Positions 28,101-35,808 of a stretch of 64,000 nucleotides of DNA are shown piece after piece. The translations under genes were made by a program, and so were the position numbers. Numbering within the stretch: position 1 is the first letter of the stretch; each line of letters starts with the position of its first letter. The notes beneath the pieces were generated by a model. It searched no databases, was not told where the DNA came from, and worked only from the letters and a program-made list of their open reading frames with translations. The stretch lies in NCBI GenBank assembly GCA_965194535.1, contig OZ239145.1, positions 1,736,001 through 1,800,000 of the forward strand, written 5' to 3'. The stretch is from Verrucolacustris abundans (GTDB lineage Bacteria; Verrucomicrobiota; Verrucomicrobiia; Methylacidiphilales; Verrucolacustridaceae).

Positions 28101-31100
28101 TAAGCTTCACTTGCATCGTCTTCGACTACCGCCCATAGGGTTCCATACAAAAGATTCGTCGCCATCGATATAGTATCGATCAATGTCAATCCATATGAGC
28201 CATTCTCGACCGCATTCCCGTGGAATATAAAGCCCCCATCCGAATAAAAGCCGTCTCCAGAAACAACCGAAGCAAAGACTTTTGCAAGATTGTCTTTGGC
28301 CTCGTTCAATTTACCGCCGTTTTTATTTAGAATTCCGTTCAGGGTCATGACCAACGCAGCTTCGGCCGTGTTGGCGCTCGTTAAAAGAGTCCATCTGAAT
28401 GAAGTGGGCCACAGGGAGAGGTTATTGGGTCCGCCTGAAGGGCTGTAGTCCTGAATTTTTGTGTAGTAGCTGGTGATCTGCTCCTGGCTCAACGCGGGGT
28501 AAACCAAGAGGGCGGCATTGGCAAAATTTGCCGATCCGGTGATCATCCAGTGATACCAGTTGTCGTAAATGTTCGTCCCATTGTAGACATTGGCCACCAT
28601 CCAGTTGAGCCCGTTGATGACCGCAGCGGCTAAAGTCGCATTCCCATAATAAGCGGAACCTGGTGTCGCATAGGCGAGGGCCATCGTTTCCAATCGCCCA
28701 AACGTGTCCCTCATATTCCCGGAACTATTTGTGTTCAGTGGCAAATCGCTCCAGAGATAGAAGGCAGACGACGAGGGAGCGTTGTTGATCGCAGTGCCGA
28801 CATCAGTCCAGTATTTTAGAGCACTCGGATCATTCGATGTCCCGCCGACTCCGATCAGTGAGTCCCGCCACTTCAATCGCAACGCATCGAACTCGTCGGT
28901 GAAATTCAGCGTCAAGGTTGCGGATCGGGTGCCTCCCGCATTGGTAGCCGAGACGGTGACTGAATAAGTTCCGCCGACCGTCGGCGTTCCCGTGATCTCT
29001 CCCGTCGCGGCATTCAAGACTAAACCCGCAGGTAAACCTGTGGCTCCGTAAGAGGTCGGATTGCCCGAGGCACTGATCTGATAAGTGAAGGAACCGTTCG
29101 CTGCTCCCGTTGCGGTAAATGAACTACTGCTGAAGGCAGGCGCCCCGACGGGTTGGAGTTGCAAACTGTTATTCAGAACGGCCAGTTGGTATCCCGACAC
29201 GGAGGACTCCAAGGTCGCCAAACTCGTCATCGAAGAGGCGGAGACGAGGGTATAGATGGCCCCATCCGCCGGAGTGCCTGTGACCCTCACCTTCGAGCCC
29301 GCCTCCAAAGAAACTGCCGCCGTATTGCTGAACGTAGCCGTTCCGGGATTGGTTAGCGCGATCTCCAGAATCGCGTTTGTTTTGACAGTTACAGCCGAAG
29401 ACCCCTGACCAGCGAGAACCAACGTTCCTTCCTGCACGATCGAAGCTCCCGTGTAGCTGTTGCTACCCGAAAGCTTGAGCGTCCCTCCCCCCATCTTCGT
29501 CCATCCAAAGGCTGAATTCGTCGCGGTCTGATTGATGTCGGTTTGGATATCGAGCGTGGAGCCCGTTTCGATCTGAAGCGTACCGCTGTTGCGGAACTGA
29601 AGAACCGAAGCAACGTTGTTGCTCGGACTTACCCGAGTGAAAGTGATGCGGGAGTTGTTGGCTAGATAAGCCAACTGGTTAGTGACTCCCGTGATCGTAT
29701 TGGTGAAGGGAGCCGGTTCCGTGACGCCAGTAGCACCGATTTTATAGATCGTGCCATCCGCCGCATTCGTCCGAACCGAGCTAAAAGTGTAACTACTTCC
29801 GTTGGTCACGTTGTACGATTTACCGTTGATGTTACCCGAGGTGGTCGTGAGATTGGTGGCGCTGGAGGAGAAAACCAAGTCGGTGTAGGAACCGCCTTTT
29901 GTCGAAGAGGTCGGTGCGGAACCCAAGCTCCAGCTTGGCTCGGTATTCAAACTAGGATCACTTCCCGAGAAAATATTGGGAGGAGCTGGCGAAATATTTA
30001 AAGTAATATCCAAAGATCCTGTCCCGGCGCTATTGCTCGCATAAATCGTGACCGGGAAAGTGCCGCTCTGATTCGGACTGCCGGAAATAATTCCTGAGCT
30101 TGTATTGAACGAAAGTCCCGTCGGCAAAGTTCCATCACAGAGGTAACTTTCGGCCAACTCTGAGCTCATCGTGCTGTAGGCAAAGGCAAAGCCCGCCTGC
30201 CCGCTGGCAGTAGTAGGACTGGTGATGATCGGAGCCGCCGGTGCAGGGATCACCACATCGGTCGGCATATCGGATACCACCACGTTGTCGATGAGCCAAT
30301 TGCCGGTGTTTGTAGTGCTGGTGTTGAAGCCCAGCCGACCGAGATTATTGTTTCCAGTTAAGAGTACGCCAGGAGAGGCAGAATTATCTACTGCTGCCAG
30401 ATTCAACCCATACATACCGACAAACCCGCCGTTAAGAAAAACGGAAAAGCTATTCGCTCCCAAGGTGCGCACGTTCCCATCCGGACCAACGTAGTTGATT
30501 GAATTACTGTCGTGATCGTTCGCGAAGAGGTTGACCGTCTGTTTGCTGGTGATGGCGTAGGTGCCAGATGCCACAGTGCCACTGTTTTTTATCGTCCACG
30601 TTGGTGTAGTCAGAGAGCCAAACTGGTTGAACTCTATAGTCGCAATTCTTTTGGAGCTGCTTGCACCCGCCGTGGTTTGGTTCGCATTCCATGCCACCAG
30701 GGAAACCGCAAGAGCCATGGTGCCGCTGGCCGAAGGCGTAGCGTTGTTGCACAATTCAAAGCTGGCCGTCAGATAGGATTGTCCAGACGCACCGGCATTG
30801 AACTCCAATTGCCCCGACGATGCACCCGAGTCATTAAACCAACCTACTTTCCCGTTGACCCCGCCGATCGTACTGGTCCCCGCCGAGGTGGTCACTTGAC
30901 CCGCGGCCTTGATCCCGCTCGTCACACTCGAGGGCGCCACTAGCGGAACTGCCGCCCCTATGGTGTAGCTCTCGAATGTCTCGTAAACATACGGCTCAAC
31001 CACGTTCAGATTCAGGGTCGCTGTCCCAGTCCCGGCAGAATTCTGAGCGCTCAGGGTAACGGGGAAGGATCCGGAGACCGTCGCCGTTCCGCTGATTTTT

Positions 31101-33976
31101 CCAGTCACTGTATCGACCGTAAGACCGGAGGGTAAACCCGTGGCTCCATAGCCAGTCGCATCGCGGTTGGCGGTGATCTGGTAACGGAAAGGTAAGCCCC
31201 TGACCGCCGTAGCGCCGATCGCACTGGTGATTCCCGGAGTTACTGGGGTGACGGTCAAAATCTGCTGAACCGACGGAGCTGGTTTGAAACTCGTATCTCC
31301 CACTTGACTAGCCGTGATCCAGGCAGAACCAGAGCCGCGAATGACTACGGTCGCTCCACTAATCTCGGCCACAGTTGCATCCGAGCAATCAAAGCTCACT
31401 GGTAAAGCCGAGGTAGCGTAAGCCGACAACGCAAAAGGCGCATCGGTTTGCAAAGCAGGTTCAAGGAAACCGAAGACAATCGCTTGGTCGGTTCTGGTGT
31501 CAGGAGGGGAATAAGCCGATCCATAAATCTCAATCTCTATGATGTTCGTGCTGTTAGGAGAACTGGTGTTGTTTCCATAAGAGACTAAACGCACATAGCG
31601 CCCCGTAGCGTCGGTGAAGTCGTATTTTTCAAGACTGGCGGTGGTCCCTGTGCTGTTTCCTCTGGCCCGCAATTCAGTCCAAGTGGTGCCGTCGTTCGAA
31701 ATTTCGAGTTTGAAGCTCGTGGTTCGGGAGCTCCCCAGATACCATGCGACGTTCATGTAAGAGACGGTTTTCAAGCTGCCCAGATCCCATCGAATCCACG
31801 TGCTATCGTAACCGAAACCTGTTTTTCCGGCGGAGGGCGTAAAAGAACTGGTCCATCGCGTGCCGGTTTTCTCATCGGTTGTGTAAGAGGGGCGATTGCC
31901 ACTGCTGTAGCTTAGAGCGGTGGATGTGGTCACCGTGAGCTTTGCCCCGCCGGCTGCAGAGATAATCTGTGTATAGGAAATTTCCGAAGTATCCGGACTG
32001 GTAGAATCACTATCCGTCGCCCGAGCGGTGAAGGTGTATGTGCCGGTCGTGTTGGGTGTTCCGGCAAGAATGCCTCCGCCCGATAGAGTCAGTCCGGGTG
32101 GAAGACTGCCACTGCTGATGCTCCACACGATCAGCCCGTCACCACCACTGGCCTGCATCAGCTGGTAAAAAGATGTACCTACGCTACCCCCCGCAATCGA
32201 AGTCGTGAGTATGTTGGGCCTACTGTCACCACTTCCCGCGACTGGATAGGACGAAGGACCACCGTCGAAGACCACACCCACTTCGCTCTTCAGGAGCGGC
32301 TTGAGCCCGCTCCCCGCAACTTCCAGTTCAAAAGAGCCGATATCCATGTTGCTGGCTGGACGCGTGAGCCCCCGAATATCGGTCGTGGCCGCAAGAATGT
32401 TTGTTGCTTTGTTCAAAATCGGACTGCTGGCGGCAGGAATCTTGTAATTATCGAAGCTGGTCGCAATGAGCGGGCTGGTCGTGGTGTACGTGCTGTTGAG
32501 CAATCCATTCCAACCATACTTCCCCGAACTAGTCTCGTGGATGTAGTTGGCGCCCGAACCTCCAAGCACGATCGGCGTATAACCAGAAACGACTGAGGTG
32601 TCGCGATTGATCACGCTTGTAGCCGCGCTATTCCCACCTTGCCAAACGTTGTTGAACATCTGCACGTTGGCTGGAGATTTCGCCACATAGACTCCGGTGC
32701 TGTTGGTGTGGCTGTCATTGGAAAGGAGGCCCAAGCTCATCTCTTTGCAAGTGACGAAAGTGTTGTTGTAGATTTTCGCATTGTCCGCCGGTTGATAGGA
32801 CCCTGTGTTGCCGATGCCGTTCGCCGGATCTCCCGGATTGTAATCCGATTCACCAGACATAACGCACAGTGCTGCGCGAATCCCATCGCCGACGACATTT
32901 GCAATGTAGTTGTTTCGGACGATCTGGTCGGACCCGATCACACGGATGCCGCCCTGGTTGGCGCTGGCGGTCCCGAGCACAATGTTGGTCCCGTTGGTGT
33001 AATACCCGCCACCAAAGATGAAGTTGCCCTCTACTGTGCTACCCGTTCCGCTTCGGAAGCAGATGCCACCTTGGCTCTCTAGAATGGTGTTGTTGAGAAT
33101 TTTGTTCCCCTTGGATTTGATCGAGATGATTTCCGGCTCTCCTGCGGTGGCTCCGTCTATCCGCCAGATGGAGCGGTAGAACACGTTCCGCTCCACGGTG
33201 ACCTGCATGTCATACGTCTGCACATCGCCGACTCCGATTCGAAGGGATTCAAAACCGTTGTCCGCATCGCTACTGGTATCTTGGGGAACCGCATAACGCG
33301 GTCCGAAGTAGCAGTAGCGAACCTTGTGCATACGCGGGACGGCGACGCCCCCCTCCGAAAGATTCGGCATGAACGCAACGGTGGTGTTACGGATCGTGTC
33401 GGGTCTCTCCGTCAAAGTGCAATATTCGATCGTGGCATAGAAACCCTGAATGTAGATCCACTTGCCGTCTGTCGCTCCAGCCGCACAACCATTAAAACGG
33501 AGATGGGACAGCTTCATATATCGGGAACCCGAAGCCGTTCCGACCAAGTAGTCAGCCACGATTCCGCTGTTCGCATTAAAATCCAAACCCGCCAAGATGA
33601 TCCCACGTCCCGACAAAGTGATTTTGGAAGGCGCATTCACCACCACGCCTCCTGGAGTCACCGCATAAACAAGAACCGGATTGTTTTTGGCGGTGGTGTC
33701 ATCCGAGATCGAGCTTTCCAATGTTTTATTGATCGCACCATAGGTTCCGCTGTTCATCTGGACCACGTCCCCAGCATTCAATCGGGGCAGATTATTAAAA
33801 TCGGTGGCATTATTCACCGTGTATGTCGCGGCCACTCCGAGATGCGCAGAAAGGAAAAAAAACGCCGACCCGATCCAAATAAGATGGAAGAAAGAATTTA
33901 TCCTCGAACTCCATTTCAAAAATGAAGATGCGATTGATGCCAAGGCCATAGGGGGTTGGTGACTGATCATCGACAT
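25112..33976 (-). CDS. giant secreted bifunctional polysaccharide lyase, PL6 and PL8 domains in one protein
   Basis: A 2,954-residue secreted protein. Residues 1-50: long signal sequence with a hydrophobic core at 31-47. 50-560: PL6 beta helix with Lys287 (I-I-S-I-K-S) and Arg308 (I-C-F-R-S), spaced 21 as in chondroitinase B. About 590-670: He_PIG. About 685-820: F5/8-type-C (CBM32-like) domain. 910-993: He_PIG. 998-1240: jelly roll. 1250-1330: He_PIG. 1333-1610: PATR-like. 1612-1692: He_PIG. 1695-2420: PL8 alpha/alpha toroid plus beta-sandwich, with Asn1869, His1919, Tyr1928 and R-G-R at 1981-1983. 2430-2507: He_PIG. 2515-2745: glycine-rich domain. 2750-2835: bacterial-Ig-like. The C-terminal module ends K-R-F-L-K-L-E-A-V. 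It would degrade a uronate polysaccharide outside the cell. No good ribosome binding site is seen at 33976. Confidence 0.92.
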   Translation of the reverse strand: MSMISHQPPMALASIASSFLKWSSRINSFFHLIWIGSAFFFLSAHLGVAATYTVNNATDFNNLPRLNAGDVVQMNSGTYGAINKTLESSISDDTTAKNNPVLVYAVTPGGVVVNAPSKITLSGRGIILAGLDFNANSGIVADYLVGTASGSRYMKLSHLRFNGCAAGATDGKWIYIQGFYATIEYCTLTERPDTIRNTTVAFMPNLSEGGVAVPRMHKVRYCYFGPRYAVPQDTSSDADNGFESLRIGVGDVQTYDMQVTVERNVFYRSIWRIDGATAGEPEIISIKSKGNKILNNTILESQGGICFRSGTGSTVEGNFIFGGGYYTNGTNIVLGTASANQGGIRVIGSDQIVRNNYIANVVGDGIRAALCVMSGESDYNPGDPANGIGNTGSYQPADNAKIYNNTFVTCKEMSLGLLSNDSHTNSTGVYVAKSPANVQMFNNVWQGGNSAATSVINRDTSVVSGYTPIVLGGSGANYIHETSSGKYGWNGLLNSTYTTTSPLIATSFDNYKIPAASSPILNKATNILAATTDIRGLTRPASNMDIGSFELEVAGSGLKPLLKSEVGVVFDGGPSSYPVAGSGDSRPNILTTSIAGGSVGTSFYQLMQASGGDGLIVWSISSGSLPPGLTLSGGGILAGTPNTTGTYTFTARATDSDSTSPDTSEISYTQIISAAGGAKLTVTTSTALSYSSGNRPSYTTDEKTGTRWTSSFTPSAGKTGFGYDSTWIRWDLGSLKTVSYMNVAWYLGSSRTTSFKLEISNDGTTWTELRARGNSTGTTASLEKYDFTDATGRYVRLVSYGNNTSSPNSTNIIEIEIYGSAYSPPDTRTDQAIVFGFLEPALQTDAPFALSAYATSALPVSFDCSDATVAEISGATVVIRGSGSAWITASQVGDTSFKPAPSVQQILTVTPVTPGITSAIGATAVRGLPFRYQITANRDATGYGATGLPSGLTVDTVTGKISGTATVSGSFPVTLSAQNSAGTGTATLNLNVVEPYVYETFESYTIGAAVPLVAPSSVTSGIKAAGQVTTSAGTSTIGGVNGKVGWFNDSGASSGQLEFNAGASGQSYLTASFELCNNATPSASGTMALAVSLVAWNANQTTAGASSSKRIATIEFNQFGSLTTPTWTIKNSGTVASGTYAITSKQTVNLFANDHDSNSINYVGPDGNVRTLGANSFSVFLNGGFVGMYGLNLAAVDNSASPGVLLTGNNNLGRLGFNTSTTNTGNWLIDNVVVSDMPTDVVIPAPAAPIITSPTTASGQAGFAFAYSTMSSELAESYLCDGTLPTGLSFNTSSGIISGSPNQSGTFPVTIYASNSAGTGSLDITLNISPAPPNIFSGSDPSLNTEPSWSLGSAPTSSTKGGSYTDLVFSSSATNLTTTSGNINGKSYNVTNGSSYTFSSVRTNAADGTIYKIGATGVTEPAPFTNTITGVTNQLAYLANNSRITFTRVSPSNNVASVLQFRNSGTLQIETGSTLDIQTDINQTATNSAFGWTKMGGGTLKLSGSNSYTGASIVQEGTLVLAGQGSSAVTVKTNAILEIALTNPGTATFSNTAAVSLEAGSKVRVTGTPADGAIYTLVSASSMTSLATLESSVSGYQLAVLNNSLQLQPVGAPAFSSSSFTATGAANGSFTYQISASGNPTSYGATGLPAGLVLNAATGEITGTPTVGGTYSVTVSATNAGGTRSATLTLNFTDEFDALRLKWRDSLIGVGGTSNDPSALKYWTDVGTAINNAPSSSAFYLWSDLPLNTNSSGNMRDTFGRLETMALAYATPGSAYYGNATLAAAVINGLNWMVANVYNGTNIYDNWYHWMITGSANFANAALLVYPALSQEQITSYYTKIQDYSPSGGPNNLSLWPTSFRWTLLTSANTAEAALVMTLNGILNKNGGKLNEAKDNLAKVFASVVSGDGFYSDGGFIFHGNAVENGSYGLTLIDTISMATNLLYGTLWAVVEDDASEAYDNWIPKGLMPFYYHGAMMHMIRGRSYTSSGSTEFVAGQSGIDTIKNVALFALPGQRSTLTAFANSPHPAVGQYMFPSIDRVVAHRSNFSLGLSLSSSRTCNFDPMRNTPSTQNNDKGWNTADGMTSLYVGSTDTQFTGNIWPTMDWYHMTGTTAEQNYQAEPGTPSEDWAGGAEVSGYGVAGMSLHPKDSSTASSTLYGKKSYFMLEKEVVCLGSGITAGSANEIHTTVENRRMGSSTTSVNLWVNGVATSRSLNWNTTLSSPKSCAIEGVGGYYFPDSPNNIRAEFVPSSGTWTGIHPSDSDTATYTDNYLRLIFNHGASPSGATYAYTLLPAMTPSEVAGYAYNPQTTILSNTDTVQAVKNPALGVVAANFWNSAGGTVDLLTVNKSCAVIARETYNSISVGLSDPSQTLTGPGGVVTVTLNRTGTLSFKDSEVTVLRTTPTIQFTVNVSGARGKTIHAAFSLAVAPQITSNLNMVGVTGSPVSYQISSDASGATYGATGLPLGLSVNTTTGVITGAPTQSGTYAVTLSATNGSGRTGYATLTIQVGSSLSNLSSTFGASTTWVCPANITAVQVEAWGAGGAGGSAQRVGASGAVQYGGGGAGGAYAKKLTYLVVPGNTYYINVGTCSSNFASTNGVAVAGSDSWFNSSTNTDSLLILAKGGAGGNSAVGNTTSTAYATGGLGTTNGSIGNVLYAGGSGANGVSGFAGGGGSGASYATNGVSATSNVGATAPEGGGNGGTGPTSGSLSGTTGFAPGGGGAGSRNSSGTVTAGASGGSGQIILTVQAVAKIPQTITFGLDPATAKVGDAARPLIATSSSGLPVTLTSLNPNVATITSGNTLNIVGAGTTTLTATQTGDSNYEAALPVSVILTVSPGGTTFANWSGNAAVTSELVSQYAFGAVSKTSAPEKITSNITSTTLSLTAVVRADDPKLVITPKSVSSLSGTWSATDPVISVVNAADQTGLGAGLVRKVYSVERGIVSKRFLKLEAVYIP

Positions 33977-34103
33977 TGTGATTCTAACTATATGTTAGAC
34001 CGCAAATTGTGATTTTTGTTAGATTATTTGTATAATTCGTTAACTAACAAAATAGGCGCCTGAAATTATGCTGAAAATTTAGCTTTATAATGCTTATAAT
34101 TAA
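33977..34103 (-). promoter_or_regulatory. promoter region of the giant lyase gene
   Basis: A 127-base AT-rich spacer between the AraC-type stop and the giant lyase ATG. It holds a half-site related to the LacI-type operators (34037-34048). No gene is seen. Confidence 0.5.
34037..34048. promoter_or_regulatory. putative LacI-type operator half-site, site 4
   Basis: Read on the minus strand this is GTTAGTTAACGA, which keeps the TAGTTAAC half of sites 2 and 3 but lacks the left half. It lies 60 bases upstream of the giant lyase start. Weaker than the other three sites. Confidence 0.4.
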
Positions 34104-34931
34104 CTACTTGCGCCACTTGGTTGGAGCGAGGCCAGTCTGCTTTCGAAACCACCTCGAAAAGTAGTTTTGATCCTGAAACCCAGCTCGGTCTGCCACCACC
34201 GAAATCCTTATCCCTTTTTGAATATCCAACTCTACAGACCGAAGCAGTTCTCGAGCTCGCCACTGCCCCAAAGTCAGTCCGCAAGAACGCCTCACTAACC
34301 GGTTCAAATAGTCCTTTTGTAAGCCTACCCGAAGAGCAAGTTCCCTCGGCCCAGGCCATCTACCCTGCTCATCTATTTTCCAAACTCTCTCCAGCCTTCG
34401 CACGGCCGATGATTTTGAAACGATCTCCTCCCTGCCTTTTCCGCAGGCCTTCCGACATAAATCCAAAACCAGCAGAGCGGCACTTCCGGCCGAAAGCTCC
34501 AAACCCTGCGATCGCTCCGCCCCCATCCCAGCCACCCTTTGTCGCACCTCCGCCATCCTCTCCGCCGGAAGAAATCCATGTCGAAATCCCCACCTTCTCG
34601 GCCCCTCCCCCGTCAGATCTACCACCAGACAGATCGCTCTCCTCGGACCCGTCTCCCGGAACGCATGTTTTTTTCCAGGAGGAATAAAGAAAACCGCTCC
34701 CGCTCCCACCAACCACTTTTCCTCATCCACCTGTTGCTCCCCACGCCCACGCAAATACAAAAGCAACTGCCCGTGCGGATGACGATGGGGTGCCACCCGG
34801 TCGAACGGCTGAAGGTGTCGGTTCACCCGAAGGGAGCGGATCGACCAGTCCCCGCAGCGCAACTGGAGGTTCCTCAACAGCAAGGGCTGAAGGGGAGCCT
34901 CCCGAAAGGGGCTTTTTCCCAAATTTTTCAT
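34104..34931 (-). CDS. AraC-family transcriptional regulator
   Basis: About 275 residues. An N-terminal cupin-type sensor (R-V-A-P-H-R-H-P-H-G-Q-L-L-L-Y-L-R-G-R-G, then F-F-I-P-P-G-K-K-H-A-F) is followed by a C-terminal double helix-turn-helix (L-A-L-R-V-G-L-Q-K-D-Y-L-N-R-L and A-D-R-A-G-F-Q-D-Q-N-Y-F-S-R-W-F-R-K), ending P-T-K-W-R-K. It is divergent from the uronate-catabolic operon and is its likely activator. The ATG at 34931 is preferred because an in-frame ATG at 34982 would make the protein begin with residues encoded by a 21-base-spaced direct repeat that looks like the regulator's own binding site. Neither start has a clear ribosome binding site. Confidence 0.9.
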   Translation of the reverse strand: MKNLGKSPFREAPLQPLLLRNLQLRCGDWSIRSLRVNRHLQPFDRVAPHRHPHGQLLLYLRGRGEQQVDEEKWLVGAGAVFFIPPGKKHAFRETGPRRAICLVVDLTGEGPRRWGFRHGFLPAERMAEVRQRVAGMGAERSQGLELSAGSAALLVLDLCRKACGKGREEIVSKSSAVRRLERVWKIDEQGRWPGPRELALRVGLQKDYLNRLVRRSCGLTLGQWRARELLRSVELDIQKGIRISVVADRAGFQDQNYFSRWFRKQTGLAPTKWRK

Positions 34932-34940
34932 TAGGACATA

Positions 34941-34975
34941 AAATAAAGTCGTTTTTATGCTAAATAAAGCGGTTT
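34941..34975. promoter_or_regulatory. direct repeat, putative AraC-type operator
   Basis: AAATAAAGTCGTTT (34941-34954) and AAATAAAGCGGTTT (34962-34975) agree in 12 of 14 positions and are offset by exactly 21 bases, two helical turns. This is the usual arrangement for AraC-family activators. The pair lies between the regulator and the SDR operon. Confidence 0.6.
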
Positions 34976-35015
34976 CTTCCATCCCTTTTCCATCCGCTTG
35001 GGGTACTCTTTTCCC

Positions 35016-35804
35016 ATGTCACGACCCGTCATCTTGATCACCGGAGCCAGCCGAGGACTCGGACGTGGCGTCGCCCTCAGTCTCGCCCCCGAAGGCTATG
35101 ACCTCGCCATCCACTACGCCTCGAACCGCCAAGCTGCCGAAGAAACGGTAGCCGCCTGTCAGGCTGTAGCAAAATCCAAAGAGCAGAAATTTTTAGCCGT
35201 CCCTGCCCAGCTCGCCTCCTCCGAAGACCGCGCCAGCCTGATGAAACGAGTTCTCGAAGGATTCGGACGCCTCGATGCCCTGATCAACAACGCGGGCATC
35301 GCCCCCCGCGAAAGAGCCGATCTTCCGGACGCCAAAGAAGAGATTTTCGATGAAGTCATCAACGTCAACCTCAAGGGCCCCTACTTTCTCAGCCAACTTG
35401 CGGCACGCTACTGGCTGGCCAACCCCGGAAAATCCCTTCTCCCCGGTGGTTATAAACTAATCTTCGTAACCTCGATCTCCGCTAACACCGCCTCCGTAAA
35501 CCGTGGTGAATACTGTATCTCCAAGGCCGGCCTCGCTATGGCCGCCCAACTCTGGGCCACCCGACTCGCCGCCGACGGCGTTCAGGTCATCGAACTTCGG
35601 CCCGGCGTGATGGCCACCGATATGACGACCGGCGTGAAGGACAAGTACGATAAACTGATCGGCGAAGGCCTCGTCCCGCAAAAACGCTGGGGTAAACCCG
35701 AAGATGTCGGTCTCGCCGCCAAAGCCATCTGCCGGGGAGACTTCCCCTTCAGCACCGGCGACGTCATCTACCTCGACGGAGGATTCCACCTGCGCCGACT
35801 CTGA
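35016..35804 (+). CDS. short-chain dehydrogenase/reductase, candidate DEH or keto-uronate reductase
   Basis: A 262-residue SDR. The cofactor motif is T-G-A-S-R-G-L-G (9-16), followed by N-N-A-G (91-94). The catalytic set is Ser153, Tyr166 and Lys170 (Y-C-I-S-K), and the C-terminus has Y-L-D-G-G-F. It is the first gene of an operon with GH88, a KdgF-like cupin, KDPG aldolase and a PfkB kinase. That context suggests it reduces 4-deoxy-5-keto uronate (DEH) to 2-keto-3-deoxygluconate, as SDR-type DEH reductases do in alginate degraders; a KduD-like reaction is the alternative. The ATG at 35016 is preferred over the upstream TTG at 34998 because it puts the Rossmann motif at the usual distance from the N-terminus. 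Confidence 0.88.
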   Translation: MSRPVILITGASRGLGRGVALSLAPEGYDLAIHYASNRQAAEETVAACQAVAKSKEQKFLAVPAQLASSEDRASLMKRVLEGFGRLDALINNAGIAPRERADLPDAKEEIFDEVINVNLKGPYFLSQLAARYWLANPGKSLLPGGYKLIFVTSISANTASVNRGEYCISKAGLAMAAQLWATRLAADGVQVIELRPGVMATDMTTGVKDKYDKLIGEGLVPQKRWGKPEDVGLAAKAICRGDFPFSTGDVIYLDGGFHLRRL

Positions 35805-35808
35805 TTTT

